Shown: positions 33,838-43,809 of the stretch, piece by piece
Numbering within the stretch: the first letter of the stretch is position 1
How the letters are laid out: each line of letters starts with the position of its first letter
Assembly: GCA_028283855.1 (NCBI GenBank)
Contig: JAPWJX010000009.1
Location: 186,001 to 250,000, forward strand
Length of the DNA: 64,000 bases
From: Verrucomicrobium sp.
Lineage (GTDB): Bacteria > Verrucomicrobiota > Verrucomicrobiia > Methylacidiphilales > GAS474
Direction of reading: 5' to 3'
Position numbers and translations under genes: made by a program
The notes under the pieces: model-generated
Seen by the model: only the letters and a program-made list of their open reading frames with translations
Database searches by the model: none
What the model was told of the DNA's origin: nothing

Positions 33838-34656
33838 CGACGCTCGAGTTCATCGAGAAGACGGGGGAATACTTCGCCCGCAACGGCGTCGATTCCCCCC
33901 GCCTTACCGCCGAGCTGATGCTCGCCGAAGGGCTCCAAAAAAAGCGGCTCCAGCTCTACATGGAGTTCGACAAGGAGGTGCCCGCTTCCGTCCTGGACGT
34001 CCTCCGCCCCTTGGTGAAGCGCCGCGCCCAAGGGGAGCCGCTCCAATACGTCCAGGGCTTCGCGGAATTCGCCGGGGAACGCTTCGCCGTCACGCCGGAC
34101 GTCCTCATTCCCCGACCGGAAACGGAGCTGCTCCTGGAGGCCATGGTCGCCCGCCTCGACCCCGCCGGAGGGCCCGTGGCCGACATCGGCGTCGGCAGCG
34201 GCACCTTGGCCGTCAGCCTGGCGCGGAAGCTTCCCTCCCTTTCCGTCCACGCCGTGGACATCAGCCCCGCCGCCCTGGCCGTGGCGAAGAAAAATGGCGA
34301 GGGGCTGGCCAACCTTTCCTTCCATGAAGGGGATCTCCTGGCACCTCTTTCCGGCGATTTTCAGGCCGTCGTCGCCAATCTCCCCTATATTCCCACCGCC
34401 TGGCTGGAAGACGGCACCGTGGGCCGGGAAGTCCTGCAAGAACCCCGCATGGCCCTGGACGGCGGCCCGGACGGCCTCGACGTCATCCGCCGCCTGATCG
34501 CCCAGGCTTCCGGCCGCGCTCCCTGGATTGCCCTGGAAATTGCCGAAGGCCAGGCCCCCGCCGTGGAGGAAGCCCTCCGCGCGGCGGGCTGGGGGGCGGT
34601 GGAAGCCATAAAAGACTTGCGCGGGGTTGCCCGCATCCTCATAGGTAGAAATTCAC

Positions 34657-34664
<8 letters not shown>
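33834..34664 (+). CDS. prmC: release-factor glutamine methyltransferase (HemK)
   Basis: PrmC methylates the GGQ glutamine of release factors using SAM. The 276-aa product has the N-terminal helical domain, LIPRPETELLLE, the SAM loop VADIGVGSGTLAVSLA, and NLPYIP in place of the usual NPPYIP. It sits directly after prfA and overlaps murA by 8 nt. Confidence 0.95.
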
Positions 34665-35912
<1,248 letters not shown>

Positions 35913-35916
<4 letters not shown>

Positions 35917-36413
35917 GCACGCCGCGCAAGGTGATCTACCCGGGCAGCTTCGACCCGATCACCAACGGCCACCTGGACGTCCTGGCCCGCGCGCAAAACC
36001 TGTTCGACGAGGTCATCCTAGCGGTTTCCACGAACGCTTCCAAAAATCCCCTCTTCACCATCGAGGAGCGGTGCCAAATGGCTCAAGAGGTGGCCAAGGA
36101 TTTTCCGAAGCCATTTCGGGTCGCCACATTTGACGGGCTGTTGGTCGATTTCGTGAAAAAGGAAGGCGCGTGCGCCATCCTGCGCGGCCTTCGGGCCATC
36201 TCCGATTTCGAGTTCGAATTCCAGTTGGCCCTCATGAACCGGAATCTGGCCCCTCAGATCGAGACCGTTTTTCTCATGCCGCGGGAGTCTTATACCTACC
36301 TGAGTTCCTCGATGATCCGGCAGGTTTGTTCCCTCAATGGGCCGATCGGCGCCTTTGTCCCGGCCCATGTGGAGCGGGCCTTGGTCGCCAAGCTGGCGTC
36401 ACGCAGCGCCTAG
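35913..36413 (+). CDS. coaD: phosphopantetheine adenylyltransferase
   Basis: CoaD makes dephospho-CoA from ATP and 4'-phosphopantetheine. The 166-aa product has [19 protein letters not shown] with the TxGH-type nucleotidyl-transfer motif (TNGH), then [17 protein letters not shown] and [12 protein letters not shown] near the C-terminus. It starts at the ATGA overlap with murA and overlaps the convergent gene at 36399 by 15 nt. Confidence 0.97.
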
Positions 36414-37502
36414 CCGCCGCCGCACGGCGGCGATCTGCGCCGTCCAGTCCCCTTCCCGTTCCTGGGGGAAAAGCTCCAGCGTCGGATACCAAATGGAGCG
36501 GCCGTTTTTCCCGGCCCAGCGCCAGTCGGCCCATTGCGGCAGGAGAACCCATCCTGGCCGTCCCAGCGCTCCCGCCAAATGGGCGGAGGAAGTGTCGACC
36601 GTCACAACGAGGTCGAGCGCCTGCATGATCTCCGCCGTTTCCCGGAAATCCCGCAAGCCGGAGCCCCGCTCCTCCGCGCCCAGGACTTCCTGAAGGAAGG
36701 CCGCCTCCTCCCGCGTGACGTCCTTTTGCAGGAGCACCCAGTCAACCGGCAATCCGGCCAGGGAGCGTAGGGATTCCAGAGGGATCGTCCGGTTGCGGCC
36801 GCCGGGCGGCTTGGCCCTCCAAACAAGGCCTACCCGGGGACGCGGACTGGGGGGCAGCGGGGCGGCGGGAACGGACAGATAGGGGATCGGCGTCGGGATC
36901 GTCTCCGGCGTCACCTCCAGAATGCGGCCCAGGGAGAGGAGCGGAAGCTGGCGGGCGAAGGGCGGGATCTCATGGTCCTGGGTGAAGACCGGCACGCCGG
37001 GCATATCGGCCAGGAGCCGGTAAAGCTCCCGGTGGCAGGCCAGGTAGAGCGTTTGCGCGCGTTCCCGCACCCGGGGCAGGAAGCGGATGAATTGGATCGA
37101 GTCGCCGAAGCCCTGCTCGCAGTGGATGAGCAGCGGCGTTTCGGGGCCCAACGGCTTGCCGTCCCAGAACGGAGCGCGGCGGGTGTAGACAGTGGCTACG
37201 GCTTGGCCGAATTCCATCCGTGCCTCGTAATCCTCGAAACCCCGCTTGAAATCCCCCTGGGAAAGGCGGTGCAGGGCCAGGCTGAAGCGGATCTCCGGAT
37301 CGTCCGGACGGAGGGAAACGGCCTCCTGGAAAGCCGTCTCGGCGGCTTCGGGACGGTCCAGGCGCAGGTTTAAGAGCCCCAGGGCGCGCCAGACGCGGTG
37401 GTCGCGCGGGGCGGGCAGGGATTCCAAAATGGCGTGGGCTTCGGCGTAGGCCCCTTGCTCGAAAAGGGTCTGCGCCTGGGAGAGCGCCGTGTCCCGGTTC
37501 AC
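36399..37502 (-). CDS. TPR protein with glycosyltransferase (GT-B/GT9-like) domain
   Basis: A 367-aa protein. Residues about 5-105 are TPR repeats (AQTLFEQGAYAEAHAILESL). The remainder resembles heptosyltransferase-like domains: LLIHCEQGFGDSIQFIRFL, RVGLVWRAKPPG and VVTVDTSSAHLAGALGRPGWVLLP. Such proteins are thought to modify surface or flagellar components, but no acceptor is known here. The start is GTG 37502, overlapping the MFS gene's stop (GTGA); the ORF upstream to 37718 is in the MFS gene's region and not TPR-like. Confidence 0.82.
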   Translation of the reverse strand: MNRDTALSQAQTLFEQGAYAEAHAILESLPAPRDHRVWRALGLLNLRLDRPEAAETAFQEAVSLRPDDPEIRFSLALHRLSQGDFKRGFEDYEARMEFGQAVATVYTRRAPFWDGKPLGPETPLLIHCEQGFGDSIQFIRFLPRVRERAQTLYLACHRELYRLLADMPGVPVFTQDHEIPPFARQLPLLSLGRILEVTPETIPTPIPYLSVPAAPLPPSPRPRVGLVWRAKPPGGRNRTIPLESLRSLAGLPVDWVLLQKDVTREEAAFLQEVLGAEERGSGLRDFRETAEIMQALDLVVTVDTSSAHLAGALGRPGWVLLPQWADWRWAGKNGRSIWYPTLELFPQEREGDWTAQIAAVRRRLGAA

Positions 37503-38824
37503 GCGGCTTCTTGGAGGGGGTGCCAGAGCGCCTGGAGATTGCGCCGGTTCAGCCAGGCGGCGCCCAGGCCGAAGGCAGCCATCCCCCCGCCCAGGCAGGT
37601 GATGAGAAGCGAGGGGCCTAGGATCCTGAGCAGTTCCCCGTTGAGATGGAGCGCCAGCGCGACGAGGAAGGCCACCGAGGTGCAGAAATTCCGCAGAGCA
37701 AAGAGGCGGCCACGGCACGCGTTGGGCACCTCCGCCTGGAGGCGCGCCTCAATGGGAATGACGAAGAGGGCGCTGCTCCAGCCCAGGATAACGCAGACCA
37801 GAAGGGCCTTCATGTATCCGTGCAGGTGCCCGAAGCCCGCCAAAAGAAGGCCGAGGCCGACGAAGCTTACGAAGGGCAGAGCCGCGCTGCGGGTCCATCT
37901 GCGGGAGGAGCCGCAGGTCAGGCTGCCGAGGCCCAGGCCCGCGCCCATCGCACCCAGCATGAGGCCGATGGCGATGAGCGGCATGTTGATGACGGGCGGC
38001 CTGGGCGCGACGCGGGAAAGAAAGCGCCCGAAGGCTGCGACGCCATGGTGCAGGACGGAGAGATCGAGGTGGCCGACGGCGAATTCCAGCACGGAAATCA
38101 TGAAGAACCCGGTGACGAAGGCGAAGAGGGTGTTCAGCACGATGATCCACTGGGTCGGCGGATTCTCCCGCACGTATTGCCAGCCGGCGGCGATCTGCTT
38201 CCACGTTCCGTGCTTCTCCGTACGGGGCGCGGGTTTTAGGTCGGCGGCGATCCGCAGGATGAAGTAGGCCGAAGCGGCAAAGCCGAAGGCGGTGATGAAG
38301 AAGCTGGCCCGCGCCCCGAAGATGGAGGCCACCAAGCCGCCGCAGAAGGTGCCAACGAGGCTGGCGATGACGCCCACCATGGCGATGAGAGCGTTGGCCG
38401 GGATGAGGTCGGCGGGGGGCACCAGCTGCGGCAGGGCGGCCTGACGCGCGGGAATGAAGAGGGAGTTCATCCCCCCGATGAAGAAGACGATGACGTAAAC
38501 CCAGCCTAGGTTATGCAGGAGGAACCAGATGGCGATGAGGACGGAGACCAGGAGGACGCGGGAGAGATCGGCAAAGATCAGGACCCGCCGCCGGTTGCAA
38601 TGGTCGATGACCCAGCCGATGAGGGGGGCGAAGAGAAGCCCCGGCAGCATGCCGACGAAGATGACCCGCGCGCTTTCCTTGCCGATCTGGGTGCCTTGGT
38701 TCAGCCCCAGTACGACCGTGAGCAGGGCGCATTGGTAGAACCGGTCCCCGATGGAGCTGATGATCTGCCCGAACCATAGCCGGAAGAAATCCGGCTGCCG
38801 GAGAACCTGCCAGAAGCGACCCAC
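37499..38824 (-). CDS. major facilitator superfamily transporter
   Basis: A 441-aa polytopic protein with about 12 hydrophobic segments. It begins with FFRLWFGQIISSIGDRFYQ and has a DHCNRRRVLIFADLSRV cytoplasmic loop after helix 2, the MFS signature for MDR-type exporters of the enterobactin exporter group. Substrate unknown. It is upstream of and coupled to the TPR glycosyltransferase. Confidence 0.88.
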   Translation of the reverse strand: MGRFWQVLRQPDFFRLWFGQIISSIGDRFYQCALLTVVLGLNQGTQIGKESARVIFVGMLPGLLFAPLIGWVIDHCNRRRVLIFADLSRVLLVSVLIAIWFLLHNLGWVYVIVFFIGGMNSLFIPARQAALPQLVPPADLIPANALIAMVGVIASLVGTFCGGLVASIFGARASFFITAFGFAASAYFILRIAADLKPAPRTEKHGTWKQIAAGWQYVRENPPTQWIIVLNTLFAFVTGFFMISVLEFAVGHLDLSVLHHGVAAFGRFLSRVAPRPPVINMPLIAIGLMLGAMGAGLGLGSLTCGSSRRWTRSAALPFVSFVGLGLLLAGFGHLHGYMKALLVCVILGWSSALFVIPIEARLQAEVPNACRGRLFALRNFCTSVAFLVALALHLNGELLRILGPSLLITCLGGGMAAFGLGAAWLNRRNLQALWHPLQEAA

Positions 38825-38830
38825 GGAGAA

Positions 38831-39433
38831 CTAGCGCTTGCCGATGGGAAGCAGCGCGCCGAGCAGAAGGAAGAAGGCGACCAGAAGCAGGCAGTAAAGG
38901 GTGATCCAGAGGCCGAGGCCCGGAACGACTCCCCTTACCGTGCGGTCCAGGAAGGAAGCGTCCAGGCTGTAGCGGGCCAGGAAGTAGACGCCGGCGGAGA
39001 TCAGGCCCGTCAAAAGGAGGATGGTGCGGGAGCCGAAGGCGATGGTGTAGAGCACCATGCCCAGCACGGTCAGCGCGGGCAGCAGGTAGATGATGAGGAC
39101 GGTGTTCCCGGAGGAGCCGACGTTGAACGACTCCGAAATCTGCTGGATCATCTGCTGGTCCAGGGGCTGGGCGCTATGGGACATGGAGATCAGGTTCATG
39201 GCGCTCTCCCCATTGAGGGGCTTGTCGAAGGCGACGCGGGAATCCTCGTCACGCAGGGAGAAGTAGGTGGCGCCCCAGGAGGCGGAGGCGGCCCCGTTAA
39301 GCTGGTTGACCAGCTGCTCGCGCTCGGCGACGCGGTTGAAGGGGGCGACCTGGAGTTTGACCCAGGGAATGAAGAAGGCGGCGACGGCCAGAAGGACGGC
39401 CAGCCAGCCGAGACGGAGGAACAGGGTGCGCAT
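38831..39433 (-). CDS. hypothetical membrane protein (200 aa)
   Basis: Unknown function. An N-terminal helix (about 8-27), then a periplasmic segment of about 90 residues, then three to four helices (IYLLPALTVLGMVLYTIAF and following). The start at ATG 39433 gives a proper membrane anchor (MRTLFLRLGWLAVLLAVAAFFIPWV); the longer frame is a shadow of neighbours. The gene lies 6 nt before the MFS gene in its transcript direction downstream end and 40 nt after the next exported-protein gene. Confidence 0.75.
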   Translation of the reverse strand: MRTLFLRLGWLAVLLAVAAFFIPWVKLQVAPFNRVAEREQLVNQLNGAASASWGATYFSLRDEDSRVAFDKPLNGESAMNLISMSHSAQPLDQQMIQQISESFNVGSSGNTVLIIYLLPALTVLGMVLYTIAFGSRTILLLTGLISAGVYFLARYSLDASFLDRTVRGVVPGLGLWITLYCLLLVAFFLLLGALLPIGKR

Positions 39434-39473
39434 GGGGGTTGATGCTAGTGTTTTGGCCAGGCTTGGCAATGGC

Positions 39474-40073
39474 TCAGACGCTGTGTTCGTGCTGGGGGGC
39501 TGGAACCAATTGGTGGCGGCGGGTCTTCGGGCCGGGACGCAGGCCCAGGGGCTTGGCGGGGCCGAGGACCTGCTCGATCTTTTCCAGGACGAAGACGTCG
39601 AGCATCTCGTCCGTGTGGGGATCGTAGACCTGGTAGGGGGCGATGTAGCCGCGCAGGCGGTATTCGTAGTTTTGGTCGTCGCCTTTGTCCCCGCCTTTAT
39701 AGCGCCAGGGGGCCACGGCGACGCCCGGCGTTTCCCGCAGGGCGACCCAACGACCGCGGCTCCAGCCTTCGTTGGGCAGGCGGACCCAACCCCAGCCGCC
39801 GCTGTCGATTTTCGACTCGAAGAAGCGGTGGGCAATGAATTCCTGGCTGACCACGCCCGCGGGCGCGGCCGGAAGCGGCATGCGGGGAATGGGCATGGCG
39901 CGCTCCACCGGCTCTTCCGTCTCCGGCGCAGTGGCCGGAGGGGCCGGAGGGGCCACGGCGGAAGGCGTGGGAGGGGCCGCGGGGGCCGGGGCGTTCGTGG
40001 AGGCGGTCTCCTGGGCAAACGCGCCAAGGGCCAGGAGAAGGAGCGCCGTCAGGAGGGAGAAAAGAGATTTCAT
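39474..40073 (-). CDS. exported protein with Pro/Ala-rich linker, unknown function
   Basis: A 199-aa protein with a signal peptide (MKSLFSLLTALLLLALGAFA), a Pro/Ala/Thr-rich linker (about 25-65), and a compact domain with conserved-looking Trp/Gly stretches (GGWGWVRLPNEGWSRGRWVAL). No family recognised. The ATG at 40073 overlaps the previous gene's stop (ATGA), so it is coupled to the exported protein at 40070. Confidence 0.75.
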   Translation of the reverse strand: MKSLFSLLTALLLLALGAFAQETASTNAPAPAAPPTPSAVAPPAPPATAPETEEPVERAMPIPRMPLPAAPAGVVSQEFIAHRFFESKIDSGGWGWVRLPNEGWSRGRWVALRETPGVAVAPWRYKGGDKGDDQNYEYRLRGYIAPYQVYDPHTDEMLDVFVLEKIEQVLGPAKPLGLRPGPKTRRHQLVPAPQHEHSV

Positions 40074-40825
40074 TGGTTCCATTTGCCGCCGCGGGAGACG
40101 ACGGGGATCGAGCCGTTGGCGTAGTCGGTCTTGCCGATGGCGCCGGTCATGAGGAAGCCGAGGTGCCGTTTCCAGACGTCGCTAAAATACTCGCCGGTGT
40201 GGCAGCCCCAGCTCTTGGCCGTGGCTCCTTGGGCAAAGGCGCCGGGCTCCAGGTAGCGGATGGCGCGGGCGTGAAAGAAGTTCATCGCCATCGCGTCGAA
40301 ATCGTTGCTGTAGTCGAAGAGGAAGCAGTTCCGGTTGGAGTGGCCGAAGAACTCGAAGTCGATGATGGGCTCTACGGCGCGGTTTTTGCCCTGGTTGACG
40401 TAATTGATCAGCTCCGGCGTGGTGTCGAACCAGAAGAGGGAGACGCCGTCCTCGTTGGCTTCCTTGATGATCTGCGGCAGCAGTTTTTCCCCCATCTCCT
40501 CCCCGCGCCGCAGGTAGGCCGGGCGGAAGACGATCCAGGTCACCTCGTCCTGCGGGGCCTTTTCCGCCATGATTTGCTTGATGCGGAGATGGGCACCCCG
40601 GATGAAGTTGCCCCAATAGATGTCATGGGAGCTTTTCTTCCCCCGCTCAAAGAAGCGCAGGGCGGGGCCGCCGCTCACGATGAGGTATTCCCGGGCCTGG
40701 GGCGCGGGAGCTAGGGAGGCCGTGGAAGGCGCCGCCGTGGAAGCGGGCGCCGTTTCCTGGGCGGGGAGAGAAGAGGCCAGGCCCATGACGGCAGCCAGGC
40801 AAAGGAAGAGCCGGCGGAGTTTCAA
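40070..40825 (-). CDS. exported protein with a possible His/Cys dyad
   Basis: A 251-aa protein with a signal peptide (residues 1-22, ending SLPA-Q). The mature part has FEFFGHSNRNCFLFDYSND (about 160-178) and KSWGCHTGEYFSDVWKRHL (about 208-226). A His after a hydrophobic strand (FGHS) and a Cys in GCHTG, each followed by small residues, recall the catalytic dyad of clan CD caspase-like peptidases. This is a pattern match only. It is coupled to the next exported-protein gene and overlaps the FtsB-like gene by 4 nt. Confidence 0.7.
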   Translation of the reverse strand: MKLRRLFLCLAAVMGLASSLPAQETAPASTAAPSTASLAPAPQAREYLIVSGGPALRFFERGKKSSHDIYWGNFIRGAHLRIKQIMAEKAPQDEVTWIVFRPAYLRRGEEMGEKLLPQIIKEANEDGVSLFWFDTTPELINYVNQGKNRAVEPIIDFEFFGHSNRNCFLFDYSNDFDAMAMNFFHARAIRYLEPGAFAQGATAKSWGCHTGEYFSDVWKRHLGFLMTGAIGKTDYANGSIPVVSRGGKWNQ

Positions 40826-41217
40826 CGGGTGGAGGGCGCGGGGGCCGGAGTGGAGGAGTTCGCCTTCCCCTTGGCGGAGTAGGGGTCGAAGCGGAAGATC
40901 ACCTCGCCGGGCTTGCCCAGGTTGAGGCGGTCGCGGGCGATCCGCTCGATGTATTCCTGATTGGATTTCAGCAGCTCGAACTGGCGGTTCCCCTGGCGGT
41001 TGGAGGATTGCTCCAGGGCGATCAGCTGCGCCAGGCGCTCCTTCTCGGCCTGCAGGCGCTGCACCTGCCGGATCACCGGCAGGAAGCAGGCCAGGACGAC
41101 GGCCACCACACCCAGCGCCAAAAGGAGCTGGGTGATCCGGGCCAATTTGGCCCAGATATTGCCGGTGGCCCGCCGCCGGAGCGAAACGCTGCCCAGGTCG
41201 AGGAGCTTGGAGCTCAT
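40822..41217 (-). CDS. FtsB/DivIC-like septum formation protein
   Basis: A 131-aa bitopic protein: short cytoplasmic N-terminus, one membrane helix (about 28-50, LARITQLLLALGVVAVVLACFLP), a coiled coil (about 52-90), then YIERIARDRLNLGKPGEVIFRF, the conserved FtsB/DivIC motif. It would act in the divisome with FtsL and FtsQ. It lies 8 nt after eno on the same strand, as ftsB does in many bacteria. Confidence 0.85.
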   Translation of the reverse strand: MSSKLLDLGSVSLRRRATGNIWAKLARITQLLLALGVVAVVLACFLPVIRQVQRLQAEKERLAQLIALEQSSNRQGNRQFELLKSNQEYIERIARDRLNLGKPGEVIFRFDPYSAKGKANSSTPAPAPSTR

Positions 41218-41224
41218 CCTTTCT

Positions 41225-42505
41225 TTAGAGCGTGCCTCCGAAGACGGCGTTCGCGCCGAGTTCTTCTTCGATGCGGAGGAGCTGGTTGTATTTCGCCAAC
41301 CGGTCGGAGCGGGAGAAGGAGCCAGTCTTGATCTGGCCCACATTCAGCGCCACGGCGATGTCGGCGATGGTGGTGTCTTCGCTCTCGCCGGAGCGATGGC
41401 TGAGGATGGAGGTGTAACCGGCGCGCTTGGCCATCTCGACGGCGTCGAAGGTCTCCGTCAGGGTGCCGATTTGGTTGACCTTCACCAGGATTGAGTTGGC
41501 CACGCCCAGGTCGATGCCCTTCTTGAGGAATTCGACGTTGGTGACGAAAAGGTCGTCGCCGACCAGCTGCGTGCCGGAGCCCATGGCGTCGGTCAGCTTC
41601 TTCCAGCCGTCCCAATCGCTCTCCGCCAGGCCGTCCTCGATCGAGATGATCGGGTACTTCTTGGCCAGCTCCTGGTAGTATTTCACCAGCTGCTCGGAGG
41701 AGAGCTTCCGGCCGTCGGACTTCTTGAAGACGTATTTCTTGGAGGCGCGGTCGTAGAACTCGCTGCTGGCGGTGTCGAGCGCCAGGAAGATGTCCTTGCC
41801 CAGCTTGTAGCCGGCCTTCTTCACGGCGGCGGCGATGACTTCCAGGGCGTCTTCCGTCGACTTCAGCGCGGGGGCGAAGCCGCCCTCGTCGCCGACGGCG
41901 GTGCTCAGGTGGCGGTCATGGAGGACTTCCTTCAGGGTGTGGAACACTTCCGTGCCGTAACGGATCGCCTCGGAGAACGTGGGCGCGCCCTTCGGCACGA
42001 TCATGAATTCCTGGAAGTCGATCGGCGCGTCGGAGTGGGCGCCGCCGTTCATGATGTTGGCCAGGGGGACGGGGAGCGTGCGGGCGTTGGTGCCGCCCAG
42101 GTAACGGTAAAGAGGCAGCCCCAGCGCCGCGGCGGCGGCGTGGGCGGTGGCCAGGGAGACGCCCAGGAGGGCGTTGGCGCCCAGCTTGGCCTTGTTCTTG
42201 GTGCCGTCCAGCTGGATGAGGTGGCGGTCCAGGTCGGCCTGATTCACGGCGTCATGGCCCACCAGGGTCGGGGCGATGACGGAGCGGACGTTTTTGACGG
42301 CCTTCGTGACGGCCTTGCCCTTGAACTTGGCCTTGTCGCCGTCGCGCAGTTCGATGGCCTCGAATTCGCCGGTGCTCGCGCCGGAAGGGACGATCGCACG
42401 GCCACGGGCCCCTCCTTCCAAAATAACCTCTGCTTCCAGAGTGGGATTTCCGCGGGAATCAATAACCTGCCGAGCCGTAACCGATCGAATCTTCGTCAAT
42501 GCCAT
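41225..42505 (-). CDS. eno: enolase
   Basis: Enolase converts 2-phosphoglycerate to PEP in glycolysis. The 426-aa product has [22 protein letters not shown], the Mg and catalytic region [38 protein letters not shown] and [10 protein letters not shown] near the C-terminus. The start is ATG 42505; the longer frame to 42640 has no family support. The 363-nt gap upstream holds a long inverted repeat and the divergent flagellin promoter. Confidence 0.98.
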   Translation of the reverse strand: MALTKIRSVTARQVIDSRGNPTLEAEVILEGGARGRAIVPSGASTGEFEAIELRDGDKAKFKGKAVTKAVKNVRSVIAPTLVGHDAVNQADLDRHLIQLDGTKNKAKLGANALLGVSLATAHAAAAALGLPLYRYLGGTNARTLPVPLANIMNGGAHSDAPIDFQEFMIVPKGAPTFSEAIRYGTEVFHTLKEVLHDRHLSTAVGDEGGFAPALKSTEDALEVIAAAVKKAGYKLGKDIFLALDTASSEFYDRASKKYVFKKSDGRKLSSEQLVKYYQELAKKYPIISIEDGLAESDWDGWKKLTDAMGSGTQLVGDDLFVTNVEFLKKGIDLGVANSILVKVNQIGTLTETFDAVEMAKRAGYTSILSHRSGESEDTTIADIAVALNVGQIKTGSFSRSDRLAKYNQLLRIEEELGANAVFGGTL

Positions 42506-42603
42506 AAGTTGTCCTGCTTTTTTGCCTGAAAAGAGAGAGCGCATCAACCCCCATTCCTGAAGGCTTTCTCTTCTCTCAAAGGCGTTTCCGACTATCGCGA
42601 AGC

Positions 42604-42636
42604 TCTGTTCTTTTCCCCCGCCGGGAAAAGAATGGA
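42604..42636. repeat. 33-bp inverted repeat between eno and flagellin genes
   Basis: Perfect 10-bp arms TTCTTTTCCC and GGGAAAAGAA around loop CCGCC, extended by a few pairs with G-U wobbles in RNA. It is about 100 nt upstream of eno and 140 nt upstream of the sigma-54 element, so it could be an activator-binding site or a leader structure. A second small hairpin with five T follows at 42650-42669. Confidence 0.55.
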
Positions 42637-42774
42637 ACACCCCTCGATTGGGAAAATTATTCCCTTTTTAGTCATGACAAAAATACCATCGGTAGGATTT
42701 TTCCTGCGTCCCCATCAAAAATAACAAATATAAATCGCTTGTTATTAAGTATTTAAGGATTTTTAAAAAACCGT

Positions 42775-42790
42775 TGGCACGACCGGTGCT
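42775..42790 (+). promoter_or_regulatory. sigma-54 promoter (-24/-12) for flagellin
   Basis: TGGCACG, four bases, GTGCT, matching the consensus TGGCAC-N5-TTGCA with GG and GC exactly 12 bp apart. It lies in the 363-nt eno-flagellin gap; transcription would start near 42801, 68 nt before the flagellin ATG. The rest of this gap is AT-rich and holds no gene. Confidence 0.75.
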
Positions 42791-42868
42791 CAAAGGAAGC
42801 ATCCGCAAACCATGGCGGACATAAAGCAAAACTACGAAAGTTTTTAACTAGCGAATCAAGGAGGAATT

Positions 42869-43684
42869 ATGACTGTCATCGGTACGAACTACGCTGCGAG
42901 CATGTCCGGGTATTATTTAAATCGAAATACCACGGCTCTCAACCAAAGCCTGGAGCAGCTCTCCTCAGGCTCCCGCCTCACCAGCAATCCGAACGACGCG
43001 GCCGGTCTGGCCGTGGCCGGACAGCTGACGGCGCAAAACAGCCGCTTGGGCTCGGCCATCAACAGCGCCAATGACGTCATCTCCTTTGCCCAGACGGCGG
43101 ACGGCTTCCTTTCCACCATTCAGTCCATGCTGACCCGCATGAGCGAGCTGGCCCAGGAAGCGACCAACGGCGCCTTTGGTTCCTCCGACCTGGCCAACTA
43201 CCAGACGGAATACTCCAACCTGCTGAGCACGCTGGATCTCATCGCCAGCAACGCGTCTTTCAACAACTCGTCGATCTTCTCCAATACGACGCTGACGGTC
43301 TGCATCAACGGCTTCGGCGCGGTCGACAGCCTGGTGTTGAACACCATCGGCTACTCCACCAGCTTGGGGATCAATCTGACGAGTTTGACGACGACGGCTT
43401 CGGCGCTGACTTCCCTCTCCGCGCTCAATTCCGCGATCTCCTGCATCACCAATCGCCGTGCGATGGTCAATGCGGACATTTCCAAGTTCAACTTCCACAT
43501 CTCCAACATGCAGACGGAGCAGGTCAACATCGAGGCGGCCACCAGCGCCATCGCCGACCTGGACATGGCGGCGGGCAGCACGGCCCTTTCCAAGAACCAG
43601 ATCCTGGTTCAGGCCGCCACCTCCATGCTGGCCCAGGCCAACGCCTCCCAGCAGACGGTGCTTACCCTGCTGCGCAGCCAGTAA
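42869..43684 (+). CDS. flagellin
   Basis: The filament subunit, 271 aa, near the lower size limit, with the N-terminal D0/D1 region (LNQSLEQLSSGSRLTSNPNDAAGLAV) and the C-terminal D1/D0 region (IEAATSAIADLDMAAGSTALSKNQILVQAATSMLAQAN), and only a short central part. It has Cys at about 145 and 192, unusual for an exported filament protein. A strong Shine-Dalgarno (AAGGAGGA) precedes the ATG. No other flagellar export or filament genes are adjacent; the FlgG-type gene is 14 kb away. Confidence 0.95.
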   Translation: MTVIGTNYAASMSGYYLNRNTTALNQSLEQLSSGSRLTSNPNDAAGLAVAGQLTAQNSRLGSAINSANDVISFAQTADGFLSTIQSMLTRMSELAQEATNGAFGSSDLANYQTEYSNLLSTLDLIASNASFNNSSIFSNTTLTVCINGFGAVDSLVLNTIGYSTSLGINLTSLTTTASALTSLSALNSAISCITNRRAMVNADISKFNFHISNMQTEQVNIEAATSAIADLDMAAGSTALSKNQILVQAATSMLAQANASQQTVLTLLRSQ

Positions 43685-43694
43685 TTCCAAGGGC

Positions 43695-43726
43695 GGCGCG
43701 GAGCCAGGCTCACCCGGCTCCGCGCC
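43695..43726 (+). terminator. hairpin directly after flagellin
   Basis: 11-bp arms GGCGCGGAGCC and GGCTCCGCGCC, 8 nt after the stop region, no long T-run. It probably protects or helps end the flagellin mRNA. Confidence 0.5.
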
Positions 43727-43743
43727 TTCCGCGCAAAAAATTT

Positions 43744-43774
43744 ACGCCGCTTCCGGAAACGGAAGCGGCGTTTT
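43744..43774. terminator. bidirectional terminator between flagellin and long greA
   Basis: 11-bp arms ACGCCGCTTCC and GGAAGCGGCGT with a 6-nt loop, followed by T-rich sequence on the plus strand and by a T-run on the minus strand (A-run 43735-43741 region). The two genes are convergent, so it can serve both. Confidence 0.75.
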
Positions 43775-43809
43775 AGGTTTTGGGAGAGGGACTCTCTTCC
43801 CGCGCGAAA

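Noticed and set aside
37206-37216. GGCCGAATTCC, partial match to the 12-base box
   Set aside because: It lies inside the TPR glycosyltransferase coding region, has only the CCGAATT part, and no start codon at the right distance.
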